From NCBI GenBank assembly GCA_037975125.1, contig JAJQOW010000021.1:1244501-1308500 (forward strand): a stretch of DNA of 64,000 bases. Reading direction: 5' to 3'. Positions 51,731 to 62,777 of the stretch are shown piece by piece. Under the pieces are notes generated by a model. The model was not told where the DNA came from, made no database searches, and worked only from the letters and a program-made list of their open reading frames with translations. Source of the stretch: Latrodectus hesperus (lineage: Eukaryota > Arthropoda > Arachnida > Araneae > Theridiidae). The number at the start of each line of letters is the position of its first letter. Position 1 is the first letter of the stretch. Made by a program: the position numbers and the translations under genes.

Positions 51731-52075
51731 GTTATTATTGTTGCTAATCTCCGTGTCCAGCCTCTGTTAGAGGAGATCTATGAGTTTATCCACCCTCAAA
51801 AAATCAGAGACTAACATAAGCAAATCTAATTTGTCATCTTAAAATAAACCTAGATTCATAAGAATATATGCTGCTCTTGGTTACACTTGGGGCAAATCAG
51901 ATGGGTTTTTGACTGTCCTAAAAGACAAAAGTCTTCTTGGATGGCCAGTAAGAAAGAAAAAGCTGTCTGAATGCATCTATTGCAATTCATGGCAAGGTAT
52001 CCACCAGGGGATTTCGTATGATACGAAGAAATTGCCGGAGGCACAAGTGAAGTCATGTTATGTAAACAAAAGCAA
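51731..52075 (-). mobile_element. RNase H-type LINE 3' end, fragment 1
   Basis: Minus strand. 'SPGGYLAMNCNRCIQTAF', then a shifted 'LLGQSKTHLICPKCNQEQ' (zinc knuckle), then 'VSDFLRVDKLIDLL' followed by a stop, and a tail of CAACAATAATAAC at 51731-51743. These are the ORF2 C-terminus and 3' end of the same broad LINE group as the neighbours. About 345 bases survive; 5'-truncated. Confidence 0.75.
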
Positions 52076-52080
52076 AGATA

Positions 52081-52310
52081 TTGTTGTTGTGTCCAATCCT
52101 TCATGATCTAGCGGCAGCTAGAGCAAATCCATGATTAAATGCACCCCAGCAAAGTCAAGCACCAGGAGAGGGCTGTTGTGAACATCCTCTAAAGTGAGCC
52201 CCAAGCAATGGAGAATATGATGCAGAGAAGCCGGCAGCAGATGGCACTTGGGACACGTTGGAAAGACTTTACGGCCGGATTCCAAGGACATGCATTAAAA
52301 AGCGAAGGTG
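52081..52310 (-). mobile_element. RNase H-type LINE 3' end, fragment 2
   Basis: Minus strand. 'KVFPTCPKCHLLPASLHHIL' (zinc knuckle), then 'LTLEDVHNSPLLVLDF' and 'LIMDLL' plus a stop, ending in ACAACAACAA at 52081-52090. It is a separate, more strongly truncated copy lying immediately 5' (higher coordinates) of fragment 1. Confidence 0.75.
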
Positions 52311-52371
52311 TAAAAATGGTATGTATATATATTATAAATATATGCCTGTGTATATAAAATATATCCATTCA

Positions 52372-53460
52372 AAAGTTGTGTTGTTTTGTGGCTTATCCTC
52401 TTTAAGGATCTGACTTTAGTCAGATCAACTCCAATAAATTGTTAACAGTTAGAAAGTCGATGACTAACAGGGGATCTGAAGATAAATCCACCCGGGAAAG
52501 TCCGACGCAATCCAGAATGTTTCGGTAAGGCTGGATGGTCACAGCATTTTTTACAAGTGGGATAATTTTTTGTATCACGTTCAACCGATAAGCATTCTAG
52601 ATGTCCACTTTAGAATTTGGTCATAGCAGTCTGAGATTTTCGGTCACATTTTATTTCCAGAAGAGTTCCTGGAGGTGTTTTTGAGTACCATTGGTGAGTG
52701 ACTGGAGTATGTCAGAATGAATGTAGTCCAGATTTTTCATTTGAGTAAACTTCCTGGTAGGTAAGTGGTGAACCAGTAGGCGTATCTTCCTCTATGCCCT
52801 CCTTAATCAGTCTATTAGCTGTCTCATTGCCACTAATATTTACACGGGATGGAATTCATTGGAGATGTACATCATGGTCTTGGGAGATCCATTTAAATTT
52901 GAGCAGAATAGACATACTTGTTTCGTCGTTTATGGAGTCACTGAGATGTTGTAGTGCAGTGTGGCTGTCAAAAAAATCCACAGCTCTCCAAAATCACAGT
53001 TTTTGGAAATGATAGCAGGTCCCTCCTTAATCGCTATGAATTCACATTTGAAGACTGAATAAGTGTCAGGGTTACGTTGCTGTAGCATAATTTCAGACTG
53101 AGGGGTTCTAACATAAACTCCGATCCCAGTACGGTTTTTTGAACGACTACCATCGGTATACCTTTGCATTGCATCGCAGGGGATGCGACTAATTATTTCT
53201 AGTGCTAATTTTCTAAGATTAACTTTGATGTGAATTTGCTTGTTTGCAGTGGAATTCATATCAAAGTAGAAGATGACACTTGGCATTCCCTCTGAGGCAT
53301 CTAAACAAAATCTTAATGATTGAGATATTGGATTTGATCTCATAAGATATAGGATTTTGAAATTTTGCCAGGCCAAAAGAGTGAATTCCTTCAAGTTTTG
53401 TTTATTGCGCCAACTGTGTAAAAACAAAGAGGTACTATGATTCTGGCCGTAGCTGTAGAA
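52372..53460 (-). mobile_element. RNase H-type LINE 3' end, fragment 3 (RNase H domain)
   Basis: Minus strand. The 165-codon frame at 52930-53427 ends in an RNase H domain: 'MQRYTDGSRSKNRTGIGVYV' (first Asp), 'SVFKCEFIAIKEG' (Glu), then a one-base frameshift before 'FFDSHTALQHLSD' (Asp). 'NISGNETANRLIKEG' follows, with Asn where an Asp is usual. Downstream come 'YPTCKKCCDHPALPKHSG' (zinc knuckle) and a 3' end reading AAAACAACACAAC at 52374-52390. Several stops show it is dead. The 5' border near 53460 is approximate. Confidence 0.85.
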
Positions 53461-54281
53461 TTTGTTAAACTATTTAATAACGGTATTTATAAGTAACAAC
53501 ATAAAATGTCGGAAGCGGCCCCTCTCTGAAAATTAAAACCAACGACAGATAGTGGCTCAAATAATGGCCGAATGTGGATAAAAGTAGAAGTTTTTAACCA
53601 TATGAATCATAGTGTTTATCACCGATCTTATTTTATGGCTAGGATTAGAGCCTGGGTCGTAAATTGTGTAAAAATTCAACATTGTCGTGTCTTCAACTCC
53701 AGTTGTCATTCACCCACATATCACAGGCACTTACAAGGACAACAAACAAACAGGAAAATAATCATGTATTTTAGAAGATATTTATTTTGAGTCTTTGGAC
53801 AAACACAATCTCCCTGCTGTCAAACTAGCTTAGATCATCAACCTTCTGTAGGAAACACATATGTAATCATACTTACATAATGGTGCAGGCTAGACTTGGA
53901 TTGTTATTTAGATTAAAAGGGCTTAAAATGCTCGGCCACACGCAGCTCCTAGGAATTTTGAACAACGGTCAGATGACGAGGTCTCACCTGAGCTGGTACC
54001 TTCCTCTCTATATCCACGTCTCATCAGCGGAAGGACTTTGGACGTCACACATTAATGTAGATACGTCTCTAATGCTCGTAGATCAAGCAACCCAGTGAGG
54101 GAGAATATGCACATGTGAGGGAAAAAATGCACATGTGAGGGAATGATGAATAACCCTGTCCGAAAAAAATGATGCATCGTTCCCAACCAAAGTTGAAGCA
54201 ATCGTTCCATTTTTCAAAGCTTTGACACCTAAGAAGATTCAATGCCTAAGTATAGAAGTTGTCATGTTTTGTGGCTTTTCA

Positions 54282-54282
<1 letters not shown>
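53461..54282. other. Mixed-composition stretch, unidentified repeat likely
   Basis: Less AT-rich than the flanks (53480-54250) with no recognised protein; 72-codon frames at 53572-53790 and 53880-54098 have no family resemblance. A 20-base unit containing ATGCACATGTGAGGGA is tandemly doubled at about 54104-54142. At 54258-54280 the minus strand has AAAAGCCACAAAACATGACAA, reminiscent of the 3' end of LINE fragment 3. Confidence 0.5.

Positions 54283-54332
<50 letters not shown>
54283..54332. repeat. (TA)n microsatellite
   Basis: 50 bases of TA dinucleotides followed by a short TACATACATACA run. Confidence 0.97.
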
Positions 54333-54335
<3 letters not shown>

Positions 54336-55883
54336 GTAAGTACATACATACATACATAAATATACATCTTATACATCTGTGAAGAGTCTAGGTGGACAAG
54401 AGACCCTGAGTATTCTTAAACTTCTTCCAGATACTTTAGGAAGAGAAAATTTGGAAGGAAGGCAATTAGAAAAAGATGTCATAAGAGAGGCTAGTAACAA
54501 AGTGAAATTTTTGTTAAAATTAAAATAAAATAGAAAATGAATGATGAGAGATTACAGATAAAGATTTTACCGTGAGTTAACTTCCGGTATTGTGTTGTTG
54601 GGAAATGTTGTTAAAGTATATTTTTTGTAAGTATACACCCACACACACACAGATATATGTACTTAATACTTGTCATATATATGTGTGAACTTAATATTTT
54701 TCAAGCTACATATCACAAGATCTTTCGTTTTCGATCTTCTAAGTGTGAGTACTTAATTATATTTAGAGCTTCTTAACATGCTTTTTTTGCACTTAAGTGC
54801 TCTTTTTCCTCATTTTAAGTGGAATACTATTTAAGAAATCGCCTAATGTAACTCTCAAGAAATCTCCACACTTAAAAGCATTTAAGTCTACAGGAATCCT
54901 CTTTTTGTTAAAATAACTTATTATATTTAGTAAAAGGAAAATGTTACTAATAAACTAATACACAATTAATACTTCTGAGAATATTACTAGTAAACAATTA
55001 ATATTTCTGAGAATAAAGTCTTTAATGTTAAAAAGCAATAAATTAGAATAGAATATTGATTCATTATCATTTATTTATCCATTAAAAGGCAAAAATAAAG
55101 TGTATATTTTTAGACATAAATTTTCTTCCAGTTTTTTATTTTGGAGAACTCATCTTAGTAACTTAGTGTTACGTAAGTAAATATAATTATAATTTATGTT
55201 ACAAATATTAAAATTTATTAGAATTTTATGGGATAGTCATATACCGATCCAGGATATAATTATTCAGGTTAAAAAATTATCTTCTTTTTTAATAAGCATG
55301 CATTTTTAAGATATCTGCTTATTGAACTGGAGAATTTGTTTACTAAACTATCTAGATGTATATAATATTATTAGTTTTGGAAACATTTATATTTTACAGT
55401 TTGTCTTGCGGGGTAGCAAAATTATATGCTTTGTTGTCTTACACTTTAAATTTTTCTCTATCTCGGTAGCACGACAACCTCACTAGGTCAATGTCTACAG
55501 AGCCCATACTTGTTTTCTGGATCCAGAGTCCTTCATGGGGTGTGAAAATTATGTCTCAGTTTGGCAGACAGCTTAAACCTCAATGTTTAGCGCATAAACA
55601 TGCTTCGTAATCAGTTTTATTGATTCTCTTAAGGAATGAAGGGGTGAGTAGACCTCGCCCATTCGGAGAACAGAACCTTGGCTTGTGTCACTACGGCAAC
55701 GTGTCCCCACAGTTTAAATAATTACATAAAAAAATTACAATTTACTTTTGCTTAGTTTAAAAACAAAAGTTGGAATTTTGTTAATTTTTTTATATGAAGG
55801 TCTTAAGGACATGTAAATATTTTTTAAGTGAAAATAAGCAATACCAAAAATTTTAATAAATATGTATTCAATATTTAAGATAA
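54333..55883. other. Intergenic, no gene recognised
   Basis: AT-rich, with a less AT-rich block at 55430-55715 (starting near a CGGTAGCACGACAACCTCACT stretch) that may be an interspersed repeat I cannot name. Confidence 0.65.
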
Positions 55884-56258
55884 ATGTACTATACTCAACA
55901 GAAAAAAGTTTGTGAGTTTAACGAAGCAAATTTAGCAGTAAGTTTTTCTATGTTTTTTTTCCTTATGCATATTGTAGTTATAACTGACATTACGGAAATA
56001 GCAGGGTATATCCCCCCAATTGACGACTTTTTTCATCGCCAAGCTGAAAGCATATTTTTAGAACGAGAAATTTCCCAAAATTCATCGAATTGTAAAGTTG
56101 TACAAAACATTCAAACGGTGTTGTTACTTGAAAGACTATGTAACAGATCTATATTAACTTTACCGACAAGAGATGGCGTTACTGCCCAATGCAGTGAACT
56201 TACAAGATATTCATATCCAATAAGAAATAGAGTTACAGGATATAGAAGGGAGACGTGA
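55884..56258 (+). CDS. Unrecognised 124-codon open frame, doubtful
   Basis: A plus-strand frame from ATG to TGA. After a hydrophobic Phe/Met-rich start ('VSFSMFFFLMHIVVITDI') it reads 'IPPIDDFFHRQAESIFLERE' and ends 'YPIRNRVTGYRRET'. I recognise no family. Its amino-acid mix is more protein-like than other chance frames here, but its 3' third overlaps what may be an LTR, so it may be the tail of a decayed retroelement frame or chance. No splice partners or start context support a host gene. Confidence 0.2.
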   Translation: MYYTQQKKVCEFNEANLAVSFSMFFFLMHIVVITDITEIAGYIPPIDDFFHRQAESIFLEREISQNSSNCKVVQNIQTVLLLERLCNRSILTLPTRDGVTAQCSELTRYSYPIRNRVTGYRRET

Positions 56259-56875
56259 GAGGTGGAAGGCGAACCATCCGGTTCATAAATACCTTTGTCT
56301 AATTATTTGTAATATACCTTCTAGCCTTATATATAACCTTGTTTATAATTATTAAGAATTTTCCAGCCATGGTAGCCTAGTGGTTAGAGTATCGGCTTTC
56401 CATCCGGAAGGACGGGGTTCGATTCCCAATGCCGCCAAAGACCCACCGAGTACATGCGATATACGTGCTCGTTAAATCTGTGGAATCGAAAGTCCTGTGG
56501 TCGGTCGCTGAGCAGTTATCATGGTTGCAATGGTCTTGAGAAAACTTCCTCCCCCTTCAGATCAATGTCAAGATTGAGGGAGTGGATTCTCTGGTGGTGC
56601 CATCTATCGGAGGATTAAAAAAGAGCAAAGACGTACTTTCACCTTCGTGGTGCTCTGATTAAAACGAAAGACTATTGACCCAAATTCGCATTGCCATGGC
56701 ATTGCCAACTGGCTTGTCCAAGTGTCATAAGAGTATATAACAACAAGTATTTTCTTTTGTGTATTATTATTTAACTTACAAGTATTATTATTTAATCATG
56801 TGTAATGAGGTAATAAAAGTTGTGTTCAGTGTTATTCTAGCTTCTATTATCTTACGTCCATACAACCATATTTTA
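56110..56875 (+). mobile_element. Possible solo LTR, interrupted by a SINE
   Basis: Without the SINE at 56366-56744 the region would be about 390 bases. It has an early TGTTACTTGAAAGACTATGTAACAG block, a GAGATGGCGTTACTGCCC stretch, and near its end TAATAAAAGTTGTGTTCAGTG (56810-56830) followed by 'TCTTACGTCCATACAACC'. A poly(A) signal followed by a GT-rich end is the usual look of an LTR 3' half. I could not fix exact ends, and I see no flanking duplication or second LTR. Confidence 0.25.
56366..56744 (+). mobile_element. tRNA-derived SINE, shared-core family
   Basis: The head GCCATGGTAGCCTAGTGGTT (A box) with B box GGTTCGATTCC at about 56418-56428 resembles a tRNA. The body shares GTGGAATCGAAAGTCCTGTGG and ATACGTGCTCGTTAAATCTG with the copy at 48.1 kb, and the core GGTGCCATCTATCGGAGG (56596-56613). 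The tail ends GTCCAAGTGTCATAA...AACAAC. The flanks AAGAATTTTCC (56354-56364) and AAGTATTTTCT (56745-56755) match at 9 of 11 and are probably a worn target duplication. Confidence 0.92.
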
Positions 56876-59450
56876 TGAACCAAATGTAATGTAAAACACG
56901 AGAAAAAACTTAACCTGGCAACAAAAAATCCAAAAAAAAAAAAAAACTTAAATTGGCAATACCAAAAAAAATTTTTTTTGGCTGATTGATGTTGACAGAT
57001 TTGGCGAGAAATCCCTAGGGGAATATACCATACTTATACCGACGTTACTTCTATATTCAGTATGCTTTGAGCAGAATGTTTTGTTTAATGTATCTCTTTA
57101 GTTTAACTGAAAAATATTAGTCTTTTGTTTCTTTGTTTTAAAACCTATATTTTACAAAAATAAAGAGCAACTCTAAATATTTCTTGCAATATATTTTTGT
57201 GATTCTATTTGAGAAAGATGCGCAATGAAAGAGAAAGCACAAAATTTATGATACTTTATTTATTTAATTAAAATGTAAAATAATCAATTTTATAATTAAC
57301 ATTCTGTAAGTAAAGTAATATTGCAAAGGGAATCAATAATAAATGATTATCATATTCTGAATAAATGTTTTGTCTTTTATTTCGGTATATTACTTTCTTA
57401 CATCATAAATTCTTCCTTTTATTATTTTAATAAAAATAATAAAATGTTTCGTTTGTTGTTGCAAATCTTGAAGAACTATTAAGAATCACATAAAATTTAT
57501 TGAAGTAATCATGATTTATATGTTTATATTTTTTAATGATTTTATTTACCAGTTAGATATTAAGAATTTAAAAAATAAAATAAATGTACTCTTTAAACTG
57601 TTACATTACATATCCAATAATAAATAAAAGATGCATAATTTTTAGTGCATCTTTTAATCCATAAAATTATGCGACAATCATTCAAAGTGCATTTTTTTAA
57701 AAGAGTGCAGATTGACTTAATCTTACCTTTTCAAATAATTAATACTTTAACATTCGATCTTTTCTTTTCGAATAATTAATGTTTCAAAGAATCGAAGAAT
57801 TTTCACTTTTCTCCAATGTTGGATATCCAAGTTAAAGAAAAATGTGTCATTATTATTGAAACTATTCAAAATTCAATTAGAATTAAAATAAAATTTTTAC
57901 TGGAAAGTATACAGTTGAGCTTCCTTAGGAAATTTAATGCGCATTTTTAATGTACGGAAACAATGAAAGTAATTCTCTCGTAAAGTAAAAGTAATGTTTG
58001 TGCATTTTATTGATAACGCTTAAATTGATTCCTTTGAATATGAAAAATATTTCTGTTTGAAACAAGATATTAAATGAAGATGCCGGTATCTTATTTCAAA
58101 GTAGAGAATTACTTTTTAAAAGAATAACAGTTTTATTTACTCCTTTTCAGGTTTAATTGCTGTGTTTAAAATTTCCTTTCCTTAATACTTCTATAAAACT
58201 AGATGATACGGAAGAAACTGTTGGTAAAAAAAAAGTCAAATATTTCCATTTTCCGAGTGTTTTTATCAAAAACTTCATTTCATGAGGAATTTCAATTAAG
58301 GAAATGAATATCAGTAATGAATATGACAGGAGAATTAATTAGAAAATGCGGAAGTAAAGGAATTCTGAGTATCAAGATAAGAATTCTAAGTATCAAAGAA
58401 AGTGAAAGGCAACGCTCTTATGAAATATTCAAAAATGGCCAGGAATTTTCTCTGTTATGAGCTTCCCTAAAAACAATGATTAAGCACATACATTATTAAT
58501 CTATGCTACTACATGAGAGTTCTGATACAATATTCATTAGATTGCTAAAAAAATTTTACTCTTGAATACAGTTTCAATGAATTAAACTAACGTATTTTAT
58601 TTGTAAGCAAGATTTTAATTAATTTTATATTTATTGATTAAGAAATAAATTTGTTTTATTTTAATTATTTATTAATTTTTCAATTAAATATATGAAATAG
58701 AAAAAGATATAAAATCAAATTTGCTTAGTTTAATATAGCTTGATTAATGAAAGTTAAATTAATTAATAAAATTAATTAATATTATTTGATAGTTGACACA
58801 AATATTTTAATTTCGTTTTAATTAATTTTTATTAAATTTATCTGTTTATTATTTTTAATTAAATTAAAAAAATTGAAGTTGTTTGACATTAGTAAATATT
58901 GAAATCATTTATTGGAAAATATATAAAACGCAAATAATGATCAATTTATTTATTTCAGCACATGCTTTAATGCTGATATTAAAAGCTGAACAATAACAAA
59001 TGCGATGTTATTTAATATCCTAAGTGGTTTGATTTAAAAGAAAATATGATAGTTTTCAACAACTGAAATAATACTCTAGATTTAAGTAAAGCACAACTTG
59101 CTTAAATTTATTATTAAAGTTATTTTTATTAATTAACGAATAAAATTAATTTATTTTAAATACATATCAATTAAATTAAATTTACTTATATGAATTGCAA
59201 ATTATATCAATAACCAGTGAAATTAATAAAATTTGAAGATTAATAAAATCAAAGGTAAATTAAATCACTAAATATTTAAATTATTCCACGGAAAATCTGT
59301 ATAATATTAATAATTATACCACGGAAAATATATATAATATGAAAATATGTATAATATAATAAAAAAATGGATAAATAATAATTTATTTATGCATTTTCTT
59401 TAATAATATGAAAAAACATTTAAGTAATTGTGACGTGATCACATAACTTT
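56876..59450. other. Intergenic AT-rich stretch
   Basis: No gene recognised. It contains a short perfect hairpin at 57625-57656 (11-bp stem TAAAAGATGCA, 10-base loop) and, from 58600 to 59400, extremely AT-rich sequence. Confidence 0.8.
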
Positions 59451-59640
59451 TGTAACTTTCATCTGGGTCACATTGTTTTGATATGGCGTCATAAATCGAC
59501 TTGTTGACGAATTTGCAGCCCGCCATCAAATAGTAATCTTCGAACGGCAGCAAACAAGGCGAAGTTCATCATCGAATGTCGGAGTGTCGTCGGCAATGAG
59601 AAAAAATCCCCTAATGATTCTTACCAGTAGTAAAGAAGTG
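59451..59640. promoter_or_regulatory. CpG-containing island in AT-rich DNA, possible promoter
   Basis: About 190 bases with markedly higher GC and a dozen or so CpGs (for example CGAACGGCAGC, AATGTCGGAGTGTCGTCGGC), flanked on both sides by kilobases of AT-rich sequence. The only ATG frame in it stops after seven codons. It could be a promoter or untranslated first exon of a plus-strand gene beyond the window. The next 130 bases hold only a 50-odd codon frame without resemblance to anything. Confidence 0.25.
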
Positions 59641-61723
59641 TTTTTTAACTATAGTTTTTTTCCGTTTGTAAAAGTTTTCAAAAGCATGACAATTGCCTGT
59701 TATTAGTTTTCAAATTTGCACATCTTTAGAGTTATTGCTTCCAAAATTGAACGCGTGGAAAATAGAACAGAAGAAATAGCAAAATGAAAATGAGACAAAA
59801 CATCAAATTTCTGGTTAGTTTATATCGGCAAGGACGATTTAATTTTTTTGTTTTTAAAATTAAGTCTACATACTTACAGGTAACAAGTGCAGAACTCTTT
59901 AATTCTTTTTTTAAAACGAAGTATATATGTATTTGATTTCAAATCATGTATCCGATTATTAACCGTTTCAGATAGATACTTTTGTACATAACGAAATTAT
60001 TATTCTGTAGAGGAATTATTTAAAAATTTGAAATCTTTTTACCGAAAAAACTTTGTAAAAAGCGTAAAATCAAATAAAGATGTAATTTAACAGTAATAGA
60101 ATATGAACTGATATGTGTATAAAACAAATATTTCAGAGTTATTGGAAAAGATAAATTAATTATAAACTATTACGCATCAATTATTTATAGATGTTGTAAT
60201 GTATTAAATTATTGTAGTTTGTCAATTATTTCTATAATATCAACTGTAATAAAATTTTAATGATGATCAAAAATTTATTTAAGAGTATATAACACACAAA
60301 GTACAGGCATATTACATTAGCGGATTTATTATAATGTATTTTCTCTGAAATGAATTAAAAAAAGAGCTTTAATAAAAAATTTTTTAATTCAATACAATTT
60401 ATACTATGTGAAGATTTGTAATAATGTTTGACACATGATTTTTCAAGACTTACTAAAAAATTTAATGGAATTAAAACTAAATATCGCATTTAAAGATTCA
60501 CGTAATTTCTTTAAGCTTACAAAGACATTATAGAGACAAAAAGAATCTTTAACCTAATTGAATGGGAAGTTTTAATCGGAGGAAGGGTTTCTTTTATTGA
60601 ATCAAATGTTCAGGAGGAAAAACAAAATTGCGAACTAAAACTTTAAACTTAACATCATAGAGCTAGCAGAATGTTAGAAAGAGGAATGTAATCTAGGCTT
60701 AATTCAGATAAAAACAAATTATATGTAGAGCAAAAAATTTAGAAAAAAGTAAGAACTAATTTAAATCTTCCAGAAAATTAGCAATGAAATATATTTTGTT
60801 AAATTACACTCAAGATTTGAAATGAGAAGTGTTTTGGGGAGAAGTGAGCTGCTTCTTATTATAATTAATGTTGTGGAAAATTGAAGCCCTAAATTTAAAA
60901 TTAAGAATTGAGTCAAGAAAAGGAGTAAAAAAATTAGGGAAATTAAATTGCCTTAAGCGGGTGTGTTCTTAATAACTTACTTAGAGGCAAATTTTGAATT
61001 TAAATTAATTTAAGCTTGTGTAAGGAACAAAAGAAAAAGGACAACATTATGGGAAAAAACAGATGAAAATGTTAAATTAGTATTTAATTAATTAATTTTT
61101 TCCAGTTTCATTATTTTTATAGTAATGCTAGAACTATATATAAATATCTTAATTAATGTGCGAGAAATAATAGGGACTTTTTCTTTGAAAGTGATGTAAA
61201 TTCATTTTATTAAAAGTGCAATATAACTTAGTGCTTAATTCAGTGTAGACTCTTTATAAAAAAATTAATATTTAATATCTTAAAAGTGCATATAATTTGT
61301 TTAGTTTAAAATTAAATAGCTTAAGAAAATGCATAGCATTTCAAATTTGCTTCTATTCCTATTTGAAAGAGAATTTGCATCACTTTCAAATCAGTTAATT
61401 TCCTCTTTGCTACTTAGTTCTGTGAATTTATTTGAAAGTCTAAAGTAAAAATTTTAAAAAGCCATTTGACTATAGAAATGATTGCATAAAAATCTTCATT
61501 GCATAAAACTTTTGTGTGTCTAAGATATGTATAGTTAACAAGAAATCATTGTACGTACATATTTTTATTCTTAGAAAAAGTTTTTAAGAACATTTCAAGT
61601 TAGGTTTTCAGAAATGTGTTTTTTAAGATAATTTTCGTATATTTTTTTCGTGGTACTGAATTATTAGCTTAATTTTTTATACACCATCATTGCTTAGATC
61701 ATTATTTACATTTATTAAAATAT
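59641..61723. other. Intergenic AT-rich stretch
   Basis: Nothing recognisable. Confidence 0.8.
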
Positions 61724-62191
61724 GCCGACCGATGGCTGAGTGGTTAGCGTTCCTGACTCCTGAGCTGTTGGTCCCGGGTTCGAATCCCGGTTCGGGCATG
61801 GATGTTTCTTTCCTTCTCTGTGTTTCTTTGTCCTTTCTTCCGTGATTATGTATGAATGGGGCCCATCCTATAAACGGGTTTGTGGTGGTATGACGCGGGT
61901 AACTCTACTCGCCTCCGTGATTTGGTTCACAGGTGCCCGCTGGGTAACGATAAATGAGTAACAGTTTATGGCCTTGTTGTGGCATAGGGTTCAACCCTCA
62001 AGTGCCCGCCGTTGAAAAAAAACATCGACTTTAAAATTGAAGGAGTGAATCCTCTGGTGGTGCCATCTATCGGAGGGGTTTAGTGCAAAATCGTACTTTC
62101 TCCTTCATGATGCTCTGTAAACGAAATACACACCCTACTGAGTTAAATTTCCATAAATTTGTCACCCAAGTGTGCCCGCCGTTGGAAAAAA
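61724..62191 (+). mobile_element. Composite tRNA-derived SINE with shared core
   Basis: The tRNA-like head GCCGACCGATGGCTGAGTGG has a textbook B box GGTTCGAATCCC (about 61774-61787), followed by GGGCATGGATGTTTCTTTCC, a start shared with the SINE at 34973-35151. The first part ends in AAGTGCCCGCCGTTGAAAAAA (about 62000-62020). A second part then starts and carries the core GGTGCCATCTATCGGAGG seen in the 48.1 and 56.4 kb SINEs. It ends in the same kind of terminus again, AAGTGTGCCCGCCGTTGGAAA (62168-62188). The repeated terminus suggests a dimer of two SINE types. No clean target duplication was found. Confidence 0.85.
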
Positions 62192-62493
62192 ATTTATATA
62201 AATATTAGAAACAGGGCTATGAAATTTTAAAATTGGGCTTTTAAAACTCTTAATATTTTATAAAACAGACTGAACGTTATGATTGAATGTATATTTATTT
62301 GCTATATTCATTAAAAAAAGAAACGCAGTCAAAAGAATAAGAAACCAATCATCCTATCAGGAAAAAAAATGAAAGCAATATCAGTTTTTTATTAATAAAT
62401 AAATACATGAAATATCTCAAACTTTTTGGTTCTTTACAGGATTTCTACAAAAATATATTATACAGAAATTTATTTTCAGCAGAATTATATATA

Positions 62494-62775
62494 AAGAAGC
62501 CCGGTGGCTTAGTGGCAGCGTTTCACGCTCCCATGACACAGGTCCGAGGTTCAATCCTCGGGCTGAGCAAGGTTGACTCAGCCTTTCATCCGTTCAGTGG
62601 ATCGATTAATTGAGTACCAAGCATGCTTGGGAACTAAACACTGGGAGTCTTACGATAGGCTGACCACCTAACTGGGACATATGCATCGCACCCCAGGGCC
62701 CTCTGTCATTAAAACAGTTATGGGCACTGTAAGCCTTGACCCACATAGGCTGTCGTGCCATGGAGTTTAGTTTTT
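62494..62775 (+). mobile_element. tRNA-derived SINE of a different family, 13-bp target duplication
   Basis: The head GCCCGGTGGCTTAGTGGCAG (A box) with GGTTCAATCC (B box, about 62549-62558) closes as a tRNA-like fold with CGGGCTG. The body (GAGTACCAAGCATGCTTGGG and onward) is unrelated to the other SINEs and includes an 8-bp palindromic half pair CCAAGCATGCTTGG. Perfect AGAATTATATATA duplications flank it (62481-62493 and 62776-62788); the right one opens into the TA array. Confidence 0.9.
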
Positions 62776-62777
62776 AG

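Noticed and set aside
54258..54282. A fourth LINE 3' end beside the TA array
   Set aside because: Only about 25 bases resemble the end of the 52.4 kb LINE, with no coding remnant upstream.
59784..59945. A 50-odd codon plus-strand frame after the CpG-rich patch
   Set aside because: Low-complexity Lys/Phe content and no homology; likely chance.
61724..61799. A functional tRNA gene
   Set aside because: It has tRNA-like A and B boxes, but it continues into a SINE body and core found in other copies, so it is a SINE head.
62499..62566. A second functional tRNA gene
   Set aside because: The tRNA-like head is part of a retroposon flanked by perfect 13-base target duplications.
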